NCBI GenBank assembly: GCA_022984795.1
Contig: JALIHJ010000061.1
Location: forward strand, 62,001 to 126,000
DNA length: 64,000 nucleotides
Origin: Fabrea salina
Lineage: Eukaryota; Ciliophora; Heterotrichea; Heterotrichida; Fabreidae
Direction of reading: 5' to 3'
Shown: positions 31,601 to 39,815 of the stretch, in pieces
How positions within the stretch are numbered: the stretch's first letter is position 1
How the letters are laid out: every line of letters begins with the position of its first letter
Notes under the pieces: model-generated
Told to the model about the DNA's origin: nothing
What the model saw: the letters and a program-made list of their open reading frames with translations, nothing else
Database searches by the model: none
Program-made: the position numbers and the translations under genes

Positions 31601-31932
31601 ACCCTAGTTTTCCGGTTGTTTTCTTCTTTGTCAGACTTTTTCCTTTTAAGGTCTTCAAGGGCGTCTTTGACAGCACTGACTCCAAGCACAAAAATCAAAG
31701 GAGGTAGAATGTTAGGAATCCCTCCAGACACTGATATCTCAGGTATTACTTGCAGAACTGCTATTATTAAAAAGTAAACATTCGCTAGTCTTTGGAACTG
31801 GTACCAAAGGTTTTTCGGAAGGAAAGTCACTGCGTTGTACCTGCAAGTGCTAATTGAGTTCCCTGAGAAGGGACTTGGTTCTTGTTTAGGCACTGGTATT
31901 CTTCTGGATCCTTGACTTTGAGCTCTTTCCAT
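28675..31932 (-). CDS. P4-type ATPase, phospholipid flippase
   Basis: This is a 1,085-residue P4 ATPase that should move aminophospholipids from the outer or lumenal to the cytosolic leaflet. The phosphorylation motif is FSDKTGTVTCN (Val replaces the usual Leu). Family-specific segments include the N-terminal STCRYNAVTFLPKNLWYQFQ, LDGETNLKQ, the nucleotide-binding KGADSVLLPR, and AIGDGANDVNMI in the hinge. About ten membrane helices are visible. Its beta subunit (CDC50) is not in this window. A C-terminal acidic segment (EESEEEQLLEEESIPL) precedes the stop. The start is supported by a short Arg/Ser-rich tail leading directly into the conserved STCRYN block. Confidence 0.94.
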   Translation of the reverse strand: MERAQSQGSRRIPVPKQEPSPFSGNSISTCRYNAVTFLPKNLWYQFQRLANVYFLIIAVLQVIPEISVSGGIPNILPPLIFVLGVSAVKDALEDLKRKKSDKEENNRKTRVWKNNAWEQVKWQNVEVGDLVKVSQDEYFPADILLLVSSFPKGICYVETKNLDGETNLKQKVALHRFMSELSEENPGNLQAEVESELPNSLIYDFRGVIQAYGNSFPVSSEQLLLRGSSLKNTYWILGVVVYTGHETKIMLNSTSSKGKFSWLEEQMNKQIVYIFILQCILCFFCGLVYSVWFLLTEADTEQYLELDEAQEQIVVVFILNFFSWMLIFTNFVPISLIVTLEIVKFFQAVFIAWDKEMYHEETDTPTKVQASNLNEELGQIHYVFSDKTGTVTCNIMEFRKFSLKGVAYGTDRRMEPSEKVQNVDFCDSEFDPSTEEARDFLMHLASCHTIITEESSEEIKYNASSPDELALVSGAKYFGVELLGRDEEQGVILNLQGEQVTVKILNVLEFTSARKRMSVVAEYPNGKIMLLCKGADSVLLPRINESQVVEESWHQLESFASEGLRTLVIAAKEIDPQYYVEWSRKFSEAQSDIQNREARIEKVAEEIEHSMDLLGVTAIEDKLQERVPETIAALKEAGCKVWLLTGDKIETAINIGYSCALLSNEMGRAVIEANYINGVKYQLHEAFIFVNSEQYSKFALVVSGDSLVQITTSNLMGKFVQLLDKVEVVLACRVSPQQKSDIVNLVKETKKEVRTLAIGDGANDVNMINSAHVGVGIAGLEGNQAARASDYSIGQFRFLQRLMFVHGEESYRRNANLICYNFYKNVLLVMPLFFYGIFSAFSGQILYNMWTYNFFNVSFAFFPIFFYAIFDRVIDYSKLEKTPRLYRLGQDNLLFKTEIFWKWIIEATLQAFAIAVVVVISICYYSGDSEYGRNFGMWVASDLILGIVVIVSNLKILCFSYILFWFSILVNILSILTYFGASALITMALPISETLDNFDGRGSTYMMLVNPNSYSAAVLLVVVCFLFYPIKQHIEELVGLLKSKPKYEESEEEQLLEEESIPLSEYTSLLTRRHTGFAFSGESRT

Positions 31933-31947
31933 TTATAGCCGTTTAAG

Positions 31948-34900
31948 CTAGGTCATTAAGAGTAAAGTTAAGCAACTCATGCAGAAACTGTAGGCAGAGT
32001 TGATGTCTAAAAGAGTAGGTGCAGGCCTTGTGTCTGTTTTCCAGTTGATAGTAGCTACTTCCTCGTTTAAGTCTGGAAATCCTGGGTATTTGTTGCTGCA
32101 AACTACGTAAACGTTGTAGTGGGAGTCTGAGTCTAAGTCTTCAAAAGTAATAGTTGCAGGGGACTCAGCTTGCTGGTACAATGCAGGTAGATTCGAGGCA
32201 TCAAGTCCTAAGGCTACTTGACTTGAGTAAGGCACTCCTGGGTCCAGGTTTTCTTTAATTGCTATTGAGTGTATATAGCCTGGCTTTTCTAACTCAGCTG
32301 AAAAAACTATGCGGTTGTAGATACTTGTTCCCAGAAGAGTGGGTGGCTGCTTAAACTTGCACGGCTCCACTTCTACCTGAGACCCAGGCACTTGCTGGTT
32401 AAAGTTGTTGAGCCTGGAAGCTAGTTCTTGGGAGTTAAGGGTAAATACCATTTCTACTGGTGGTGGGTAGTGGTCACTTCCAGGGTTGTCTACAATGTAC
32501 AAGTTAAGTTTGGTTGTAAGGTCTTGGGTTTCTGAAGACTTTTCTATGACTTGCCAAGGATTCAAACCTAAAACCAAAGCTACACAACTTTTAGCAAGTT
32601 CTTTTTCAGTGGGAGTTAGTTCGTTTTGGCTGAACCACAGAGAAGTTTCAGCAGCAAGGTACCTGTTGCTAGTTGAGAAGTCCACAGCTTTTACTGTTTG
32701 GCTTGGGTTGCCTTTTTTGTCAAGTGCTGCTAAAAACACTGTGTACTTAGTTTGTGCTGAAAGGTTATCGAACCTTAGAGTGGACACTTTAGAAGTGCCT
32801 AAAAAGGACTCTCCATAGGTAGTCTGGGTTGTTTTATGTTTAGGCGGGCCTCCTCTAGCCAACTCTTCGAAACTTGGTTTTTCTGTGCCTCTCAAAGCCA
32901 AAGCGTAGTACAGTCTGCACTCTTTGTTTGCAGAAACCAAAACTTCAGCATAAGACTTACCAAGTGACTTTCTCGAAACAGACAGTCTAGGGAGTTCCCC
33001 GTTGTCAGTAACTAACTGAATAACTAAACTTGACTTTTCTAGGGTGTATATTGTGGAGTCCGAAGCAGTGAATTGAATGGTAGTTTCTGAGTAAAGAGTT
33101 CCTTCTTCTGCGTAAACAGTAAAAAACTTTTCGTGCACTCCCCTTGGAAACTCTAGTTTTTGGGGATTTACCTGGATTTCTTTGTGAGCAGGTTGCAAAA
33201 AAATATCTAGTTGTTCATAAGGAGCAGCATCAAGCCACACCCTTACAGGCAAAGAGCTTCCTCCGTAAGGAACCTCCCCTACCTCTTCCAAGTGAACTTT
33301 TAAGTCTCTTTGCTGAGTTACTACAAAAAAGGACTTAAGGATAGGAGTGTAGTAAGTAGGAAGGGTTTCGCCTGCAATGGTCCAGGTGATTATGTACTCT
33401 TTGTCTTGAATGCCTTCAGGTGCGCCTACTCTAAAGGTGTTCAGCATACTTCCAGTAACCAAAGTTACTTCTTGGGGCACGAAAGAAAAACCCTGGGAAT
33501 AGGGAGTCAAAGTAAGGTTGAGGGAGCAAGGGTAGTCGAGAGTTACTGGTATTTCTTGCGAAAAAGTCCCCATTTCTAGGTAAAACAAGTCAAAGTTATT
33601 GATGTAAATCACTGGGCCTGGGTAACTGTAGGTCAGCCTGTTGGGGTTCATATTAGAGTAGGAACTTGCTATTACTTTTTGTTTGTAGCCGTCATAAACC
33701 TTAACATTTATACTACTTGACTCCACTTCTGCTAAGGGATTCGGAACCTCTTTTAGTGTAATTATGAAGCTCCCTGCCATTTCACTTCCTGAGTTCGGCA
33801 GTTTAACATAGTTCCTTTCAACAAAGCAAGTGCCTAGGTTCCACTGAGACTCACAAACTACTTTAGAACCCTCTAGTACAAATTCACTTGGAAACTCAAC
33901 CCAAATAGCTCCGTTGTCTTGAGAACTCGGAACGGAATCTTCAGTGGTAAAGTTTAAAGTAAAGCTGTTGAGTGACCTAGCGTGTTGATTAGCCGCAGTT
34001 AAGTTGTAGAAGTGAAGGAGACCTGGTGCTTGGTCAATATCTAGTTCCCCTGCATTTTGGTTATACTGAGTGTACTTGTGGTCTTTCAAGGTTCCTAGTT
34101 TAAAGCCTCCAGTATTAGAAGTAGACTTAAAGTTAGGATTGATGATGCCATACACAAACAATGAGATTTTACAAGAAGTACAGGCTTTGTAGTAACTGTG
34201 ACCCTTAACTGTTAGGGTCCAGTCTTTAGTTATTTCGCACTTTAAGTACCCACTAAGTCCCTCACTGCTACACTCAATACTGTTTCCTAAGTGCTTGTCA
34301 TAAGTTTCTGGAAAAGTCACTGTTAAAAAAGTATCCTGGTCAAAGTCGAGACTAGGAGTGAAGTGGAACTCATAAGTAGCTTCTTCTCCTTCATTCTTAG
34401 GGTAGAAGTTGATTGAGTTAATAGCAACTGAAGAGGCTTCAGAAGAAGTTTGGGCATAAACTGCGCTTGACTCCTGCAAAAGCACTCCGTCGTAGTAAAC
34501 TTTTAAAAAGATTTCTCCGCTTGTTCCTTCTGGAAAGTTTAAAATGTTGTAAATGTAAACTTCAATATTACCTGAAATGTAGTCATGGCTAGTTTCCAGC
34601 TTAACAGTAGAGCCTGAAACCCAGCAACTTTCGAAGGCATACAGTCCGCCTGAAACTCTACAGTCAGAAGGATTGCTTAAAGTTTCAAATTCCTGAAGCG
34701 GAAACTCTACTTGAATCAAACTTCCCTGGGGTACCTGTGAAGTAGGTGTGAAACTGAAGTGGTACTCGGCATAGGCTTGGGCATTGGTTGGAGTGATTTC
34801 AAGTTTGCAGTAAGTTATTGATTCAGAGTTCCAGTTAGAGTCTAGTGAAGGACCAGAAGCTGTTGCTGTGTCTATCTTAAAGTTTTGCTTTGACAAGGTA

Positions 34901-37689
34901 TCTACTTGGATGTTTCCAATAGTGCCTAGCGCAGAGGGATTTTTAACTCCTTTGAGTGAAAACATCACAAGTGTTTCTGAGTTAACTTCTTCTGAACTCA
35001 CTAGAGTCAGGGTGTTTGAATAAGCAGTGCACTGAGCACTGAATCTTACAAAATCAGAACAGTAAGGAACTGGGTCTGACTTGTGGAACTCAAACGCACC
35101 AAAAGGAAAAGTTACTAAAACAGACCCGCCCTGAGGTATTTTATGATTGGTTTTAAACTCAAAGGAGTACTTAACACTTGGACAGCCAGCACAGGTTTTG
35201 TCAGAGTTAACTTTAAAGTTGGTTAAAGATCCCAAAGTAACTGCAGGAATATTTGAACTGTAAGTTATTTTTTCTTGTAAGGTTTGGCCCTGGATGTAGT
35301 ATAGCTCCAAAGTGTCTGAAGTAGTTTCAAATTCAGGGTTAACTAAGTTTTGAATCTGAATGTTCACAGTCCCTGAAGGCAAACTAGAAGTAAGAATAAG
35401 TACTGTGTTTGAGTAGCAATAGCAAGTAGCTGGACTTGATTCTACTAAGCAGTTCACATTGCCACAGTAGGTGCCTGGACTAGTTATTGGTATTAAAATA
35501 TACCCTCCAGTGTTTGGACTTGCTGCGGTAAAAGATAAACTTAAGCTCGAGTCTTGCTGGACTTCTGTAGGAGTTAGTGTCAAGGAGTTAGCTGAAGCAG
35601 TTGCTCCAGGGTCCGAAGTTCCAGCTGGGAGAGTCACTGTGGAACTTTGGACTTGCTTTTCAGAGTGGTTTTCTACTTTGTAAGAAGTAAAAGTAACACT
35701 TGCAGTGTTAGTGGTTTTAAGGTACTTAATTCCTGCCAAGTGGAATTCAAAAAGTGTGCTTGCACTAACTTTGCTGAAGTCAGATACTTTTATAACTATA
35801 GGAGTGCCTTCTGAAGCTACACTTGGCATAGTTTCTACTTTGCAAGTTAAACTAGTAATCCCAGAAGTGCCTAAGCAAGGAACAGTGTCTTCGTTTTGCA
35901 AACTGAAGCCCAAACCTAGGTCGAATAAATTGTTTCCACTTGCTTGAGTTGGCAGAGAGACTCTAAAAAAGTTCACTCCACCCTCTAAGTCGAAGTCACT
36001 AGTTACTTGGAAAACTAAAACATCCTCCAAATCCACTATAGTGTGAACTGGCACAATACTTAAAGCAGAGAAACTTGGAGGGTTTAGGTAGAAGTTACCA
36101 GACCCACTTTCAAGGGTGCTCTTTGAAGAGTCGTGAGTAACTATGTCAAAGGTATAGTAACCACTAGTTTTTGGAAAGGTTATGTCTAGAATTAAGGATG
36201 ACTCTTGAGATCCTGGAAAGGCCGCAAACAACTCTGCCCAGATAAGTCCAGAGTCTAAGCTGCAGGAAGTTGCGCTATTCTGGGATCCCCCATAGGGTTT
36301 GAGTTGGCAAACTAGCCCAGCAGAAGTAAAGTCGCCAGCTAACTTTACAGAAACATAACCAGAATTAGGCACAGTAGTTTCAGGAGTGATTTTAAAAGTA
36401 ATGGTAGAAACTGACCCATCAGCTATCATATTGTCGTCTGTTGTGATTAAGGGAGCTTTGGTTGAAGACACTGTGGTGGTTGAAGAACCTTGGTCTATGA
36501 TTAAGTCTGAGCCTGTTAGAGTCTTGACCTCTAAGGCCGGAGTTTCTCCAGAAGTGCTTGGGTTCTTGAGTTGCAGTGTGACTGTAAACTCAGTTGATGA
36601 ACTTACTTTCGCAAAGTTAGAAACAGTAAGCACTCTATTAGGAATATCGTAGTTACAAGCTAGAGTGTTAGTTATGCTTTGAAATCCTTGCTGTAACTCG
36701 TAAAAGTAATCCCCTTCAATGTGGAAGTTAGAAGGGAACTCCACAACCACTTTTCCGGTTTCAGGAATTTCGTTTTGGTTGGTGAAAGTTAGTTTGTAAA
36801 GCATGAATTTTTCTCTGGAAATCTCAACAGTTGAGTCAAGTGGCTGCAAGTCTACATTAAGGCTCCCAGGTTCTATAGTTAATCCCTGGACGTTAGTGTT
36901 TCTGGCATACAAATGGTAAGTGTCTTCTCTGAACACTTCAAATACAAAGTTCCCAGTATAACCCTTCCAAGGGGGGTTGTTCAAAGTTGCTTCTAAAGAG
37001 TACTGAGTTCCCATAACTAAGTCTTGCTTTAGTCCGTATAAGCTAAGTTGAGTGCCTTCTATCTTACAACTCAGTCTGCCCCAAAAGTTATCACTGGGGC
37101 AAACAAGCCCTATGTCATACCCACTTTGGGGAAAAGTAAACCTTATCCAAGCTCCAGCTGGAATTGTTTGAGTAAACTTAAAACTGAACTTGTATTTGGT
37201 TTGCTGTCCTGCCACTTTAGTTAAAGTAGACTCAACTGAAGCACTTAAAATAGGTTTGGGTTCCCGAGTGACTGCAATGGCTCCAAAGCCTTTGTTTTCA
37301 TCAAAAACGTAGCTTTTCCAAATAGTAGCTAGTTGGAAGTTCCCTGTGCCTCCAGGGTTGCTTGGGTTAGCTATGTTTCTGACTGTTGTAGAGTAAGCGG
37401 TTTGGGGTTTTAATTCCTCATCAAAGGTAAAAGTAATAGTTTTCGAAGAAAGTGAACAAGCCTGGGGCTGGCAACTTGGAGTTCCAAGTACTCCTAAGTT
37501 AGTTTCAAACTGTTCAGGAAAAGTCACTTGGAGTTGGCCTCCTGCAGGCAGAGTAGTTTCTAAAGTGAAACTAAAAGTGTAGTCTGAGAAAAGCTTAGCG
37601 TTGGTGAAAGAGCTTAAAACAGGGTTGTGACCTGAAGGATACAAAGAGAAGCTTCCACACCCTAGCAGTAACCACAGAACCAATTTCAT
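31948..37689 (-). CDS. Very large repeat-built surface or secreted protein
   Basis: This is a 1,913-residue protein in one uninterrupted frame. Residues 1-16 (MKLVLWLLLGCGSFSL) are a signal peptide. The body is a long series of diverged beta-rich modules, each with a recurring pattern like YxFxFTxxxxIPxGGxxxVxFP (examples: YTFSFTLETTLPAGG, YKFSFKFTQTIPAGA, YSFEFKTNHKIPQGG, YHFSFTPTSQVPQGS). Near residues 1530-1900 the pattern changes to fibronectin-III-like modules. The C-terminus ends in a hydrophobic stretch (FCMSCLTLLLMT) with no basic tail, which could be a GPI-attachment signal. I infer an extracellular coat or adhesion role. No family name is certain. Confidence 0.78.
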   Translation of the reverse strand: MKLVLWLLLGCGSFSLYPSGHNPVLSSFTNAKLFSDYTFSFTLETTLPAGGQLQVTFPEQFETNLGVLGTPSCQPQACSLSSKTITFTFDEELKPQTAYSTTVRNIANPSNPGGTGNFQLATIWKSYVFDENKGFGAIAVTREPKPILSASVESTLTKVAGQQTKYKFSFKFTQTIPAGAWIRFTFPQSGYDIGLVCPSDNFWGRLSCKIEGTQLSLYGLKQDLVMGTQYSLEATLNNPPWKGYTGNFVFEVFREDTYHLYARNTNVQGLTIEPGSLNVDLQPLDSTVEISREKFMLYKLTFTNQNEIPETGKVVVEFPSNFHIEGDYFYELQQGFQSITNTLACNYDIPNRVLTVSNFAKVSSSTEFTVTLQLKNPSTSGETPALEVKTLTGSDLIIDQGSSTTTVSSTKAPLITTDDNMIADGSVSTITFKITPETTVPNSGYVSVKLAGDFTSAGLVCQLKPYGGSQNSATSCSLDSGLIWAELFAAFPGSQESSLILDITFPKTSGYYTFDIVTHDSSKSTLESGSGNFYLNPPSFSALSIVPVHTIVDLEDVLVFQVTSDFDLEGGVNFFRVSLPTQASGNNLFDLGLGFSLQNEDTVPCLGTSGITSLTCKVETMPSVASEGTPIVIKVSDFSKVSASTLFEFHLAGIKYLKTTNTASVTFTSYKVENHSEKQVQSSTVTLPAGTSDPGATASANSLTLTPTEVQQDSSLSLSFTAASPNTGGYILIPITSPGTYCGNVNCLVESSPATCYCYSNTVLILTSSLPSGTVNIQIQNLVNPEFETTSDTLELYYIQGQTLQEKITYSSNIPAVTLGSLTNFKVNSDKTCAGCPSVKYSFEFKTNHKIPQGGSVLVTFPFGAFEFHKSDPVPYCSDFVRFSAQCTAYSNTLTLVSSEEVNSETLVMFSLKGVKNPSALGTIGNIQVDTLSKQNFKIDTATASGPSLDSNWNSESITYCKLEITPTNAQAYAEYHFSFTPTSQVPQGSLIQVEFPLQEFETLSNPSDCRVSGGLYAFESCWVSGSTVKLETSHDYISGNIEVYIYNILNFPEGTSGEIFLKVYYDGVLLQESSAVYAQTSSEASSVAINSINFYPKNEGEEATYEFHFTPSLDFDQDTFLTVTFPETYDKHLGNSIECSSEGLSGYLKCEITKDWTLTVKGHSYYKACTSCKISLFVYGIINPNFKSTSNTGGFKLGTLKDHKYTQYNQNAGELDIDQAPGLLHFYNLTAANQHARSLNSFTLNFTTEDSVPSSQDNGAIWVEFPSEFVLEGSKVVCESQWNLGTCFVERNYVKLPNSGSEMAGSFIITLKEVPNPLAEVESSSINVKVYDGYKQKVIASSYSNMNPNRLTYSYPGPVIYINNFDLFYLEMGTFSQEIPVTLDYPCSLNLTLTPYSQGFSFVPQEVTLVTGSMLNTFRVGAPEGIQDKEYIITWTIAGETLPTYYTPILKSFFVVTQQRDLKVHLEEVGEVPYGGSSLPVRVWLDAAPYEQLDIFLQPAHKEIQVNPQKLEFPRGVHEKFFTVYAEEGTLYSETTIQFTASDSTIYTLEKSSLVIQLVTDNGELPRLSVSRKSLGKSYAEVLVSANKECRLYYALALRGTEKPSFEELARGGPPKHKTTQTTYGESFLGTSKVSTLRFDNLSAQTKYTVFLAALDKKGNPSQTVKAVDFSTSNRYLAAETSLWFSQNELTPTEKELAKSCVALVLGLNPWQVIEKSSETQDLTTKLNLYIVDNPGSDHYPPPVEMVFTLNSQELASRLNNFNQQVPGSQVEVEPCKFKQPPTLLGTSIYNRIVFSAELEKPGYIHSIAIKENLDPGVPYSSQVALGLDASNLPALYQQAESPATITFEDLDSDSHYNVYVVCSNKYPGFPDLNEEVATINWKTDTRPAPTLLDINSAYSFCMSCLTLLLMT

Positions 37690-37691
37690 TA

Positions 37692-39806
37692 TTATTCCTT
37701 AAAGCATTCATTAAATTCTTCTACTGTTGACAGCTTTTTTCTTTGAGTAGTTTTTCGAGAGGAGTCTCTTTTGGGCAAGTAGTCCTTTAAAAAGTCCTTT
37801 ATTTTAGTGAGGTTGGTGGTGTTTCTTTCGTTTTTAACTTGGATTTCGTTGGCTTCGCCGGTGAGTTGCAGAAGGTTTTTGTACTTGTTGGTTTCTTTTT
37901 CGATGTCTTCTAAGTTTTCAAGTTTAGACTTCAGTTCAGAGTCAATGAGTTCCTTGAACCTTCTGGAGTCTATGGACTTTAAAGTTCCTTCTTCGTTAGT
38001 TTTTTTAAGTATTTCCATTTCAATCTTGGCCGAAGTAATGTTTCTGAACTTTTCTTTGCAGTTTTCTCTGAACTGCTTCAACTCCTGGGGGAACTTTTCC
38101 TGAATCCTTTTAGCTATTTTCCTGGAAAGTGCTAAAAACAGGCAGTTGAGACTTGCCATAACGTTGTGTTTCCTGCTGATGTTGAAAAAGATCTCAATGT
38201 CTCCAAAGCAATGCGGAAACATTATTATTTTGTAAACGCCTTTTTCAGCTCCGTGGACAAAACTCACTCTGCCACTCATAATGAAGTACATTTCTTCGGC
38301 AAACTCTCCTTCACCGTACACCATGTCGAACTGAGGAACGTACTGGGGCTTCAAGTAAGGAGCTACGTTAGCTATAAACACTTCGTCTTTTCCTTGAAAG
38401 TAAGCAAACTTAAATATCACTTGTTTGTACATCTTCTGTGCCATCTCGTATTTCAACGTGTTTGGAAGTTCATCTAGCACCTCATCAATCTCGTCAATCG
38501 AGCTGCTGTACTGGGAATTCAGCTTAACTACTTTTTGCATTTTGAGTTTGATTGAGTTCTCCAATTCCAGCTCTTGACAAAAGTCGTCTATGTGGTTCAG
38601 TTTAGTGTCTAAGTCGTTTTGCTGGGTGTCTTCGAAACTCATAGCTGAAGACAAACTTGTAATTGTGAACGAAAGAAAGTAAAGTCCTGCAATCATCCAG
38701 CAAATGGCCACTACTTTTTCAAAAGAAGTCAAAGGAGTAATGTCTCCGTAACCAATAGTAGTCAAAGTAGTCATAGTCCAGTAAAGCGAAGCCAAGTAAG
38801 AACTAAAGATGTCTGAGTTCATGTAACCTTTTCTAAACACCCAAGTGTCAATACCGAAGTTTTCCAGTCTAGCAGTTAAATACCAAAAACAAGTCATCAC
38901 ATGCACACTTATCAGGACTCCAAACACAAGCGAGATCAACCGCATGACACTTTGGTCTATTCCTAGAACTATCTGCACCTGGTCTATTACTGAGCTTTTC
39001 TTGTAATGCTTAAGTAACTTTGCTACTTTGGAGAGTCTAAAAAGCTTAGGCAAGCTTCTGAGTTTGCTAAGTCGAATCAGGCTGTTGTAACTGCCTGTTT
39101 CTTGTTCGCCTAGGAGCAATGCTTCAATTACTCCTAAAGGAATACTTGCAGTTATGTCAATCAACAACCACCCCTTTAAGTACTTAATGAATATTTTCTT
39201 TCTGGAGTACTCTAAAGTTCCATCTTTTTTGAAGTAAGCAGTGTTTAAGTTCCAAGTTACGTCCACTAAAAAGCAGATGTCCACAAAAAAGTCAATCCAA
39301 AACCAAGCGTCCCAGTTAGAGGTTTCTAAAAAAGCCATCACAAACGGAGTGAACGTTGCCGTGTACAAAAGCAGAATTCCAATGAAAAAATTCCAGTGAG
39401 TTTTGCAGCCTTCTGAGGGATGCGAAATCCACCTGCTTTTCTTCGGGATTTCTGTGGTTTTTCTGCTGATTGAAAAACTTACTTGGCCAGGGTGTTCTAT
39501 GCTTTGATCTAAAACTGGGGCAGACTGATGCGAATAAAGGTCCTTCATGAGTCTTTTGAACCTTTTATTCGCAAGCACTTTGTCTTTGGCATTCTGCCAA
39601 GTTTCTTTGTACTTGAGTTCAGAGTTTTCGTTTTGTCTCATTGAAACTTCTCGAGTAGGGTTAGTTTCTTGTTGATATTCAAATTTGTTCTGAGGGTACT
39701 CAAAGGGCTCAGTTTGAATTTCTGAAGAAAAGTCTTCAAAAAAGTTAGGAACGGTCCTTCGAGCGTCTCGTCTGCGAAGCAGTGAAAACAAACTATTGCT
39801 TGCCAT
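37692..39806 (-). CDS. Cyclic-nucleotide-binding-domain K+ channel (CNG/HCN/EAG-like)
   Basis: This is a 704-residue six-helix channel subunit. Membrane helices start near residue 130, with an S4-like stretch (SKLRSLPKLFRLSKVAKLLKH) and the pore filter TTIGYGDIT near residue 350. A C-linker follows, then a cyclic-nucleotide-binding-like beta roll (about 480-590: GEFAEEMYFIMSGRVSF, FGDIEIF). The PxRxA phosphate-binding cassette is not well preserved, so true ligand binding is doubtful. The tail is coiled and basic. Ciliates have many such K+ channels controlling ciliary beating. It is head to head with an outer-arm docking protein gene (9 bp between ATGs), and its stop is 2 nt upstream of the surface-protein ATG. 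Confidence 0.91.
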   Translation of the reverse strand: MASNSLFSLLRRRDARRTVPNFFEDFSSEIQTEPFEYPQNKFEYQQETNPTREVSMRQNENSELKYKETWQNAKDKVLANKRFKRLMKDLYSHQSAPVLDQSIEHPGQVSFSISRKTTEIPKKSRWISHPSEGCKTHWNFFIGILLLYTATFTPFVMAFLETSNWDAWFWIDFFVDICFLVDVTWNLNTAYFKKDGTLEYSRKKIFIKYLKGWLLIDITASIPLGVIEALLLGEQETGSYNSLIRLSKLRSLPKLFRLSKVAKLLKHYKKSSVIDQVQIVLGIDQSVMRLISLVFGVLISVHVMTCFWYLTARLENFGIDTWVFRKGYMNSDIFSSYLASLYWTMTTLTTIGYGDITPLTSFEKVVAICWMIAGLYFLSFTITSLSSAMSFEDTQQNDLDTKLNHIDDFCQELELENSIKLKMQKVVKLNSQYSSSIDEIDEVLDELPNTLKYEMAQKMYKQVIFKFAYFQGKDEVFIANVAPYLKPQYVPQFDMVYGEGEFAEEMYFIMSGRVSFVHGAEKGVYKIIMFPHCFGDIEIFFNISRKHNVMASLNCLFLALSRKIAKRIQEKFPQELKQFRENCKEKFRNITSAKIEMEILKKTNEEGTLKSIDSRRFKELIDSELKSKLENLEDIEKETNKYKNLLQLTGEANEIQVKNERNTTNLTKIKDFLKDYLPKRDSSRKTTQRKKLSTVEEFNECFKE

Positions 39807-39815
39807 TTAAATTAA
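39807..39815. promoter_or_regulatory. 9-bp head-to-head spacer (K+ channel / docking protein)
   Basis: The spacer TTAAATTAA is pure A/T and forms CATTTAAATTAAATG with the two ATGs, an imperfect inverted repeat. It must serve as the start region for both transcripts unless one begins inside the opposite coding sequence. Confidence 0.6.
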
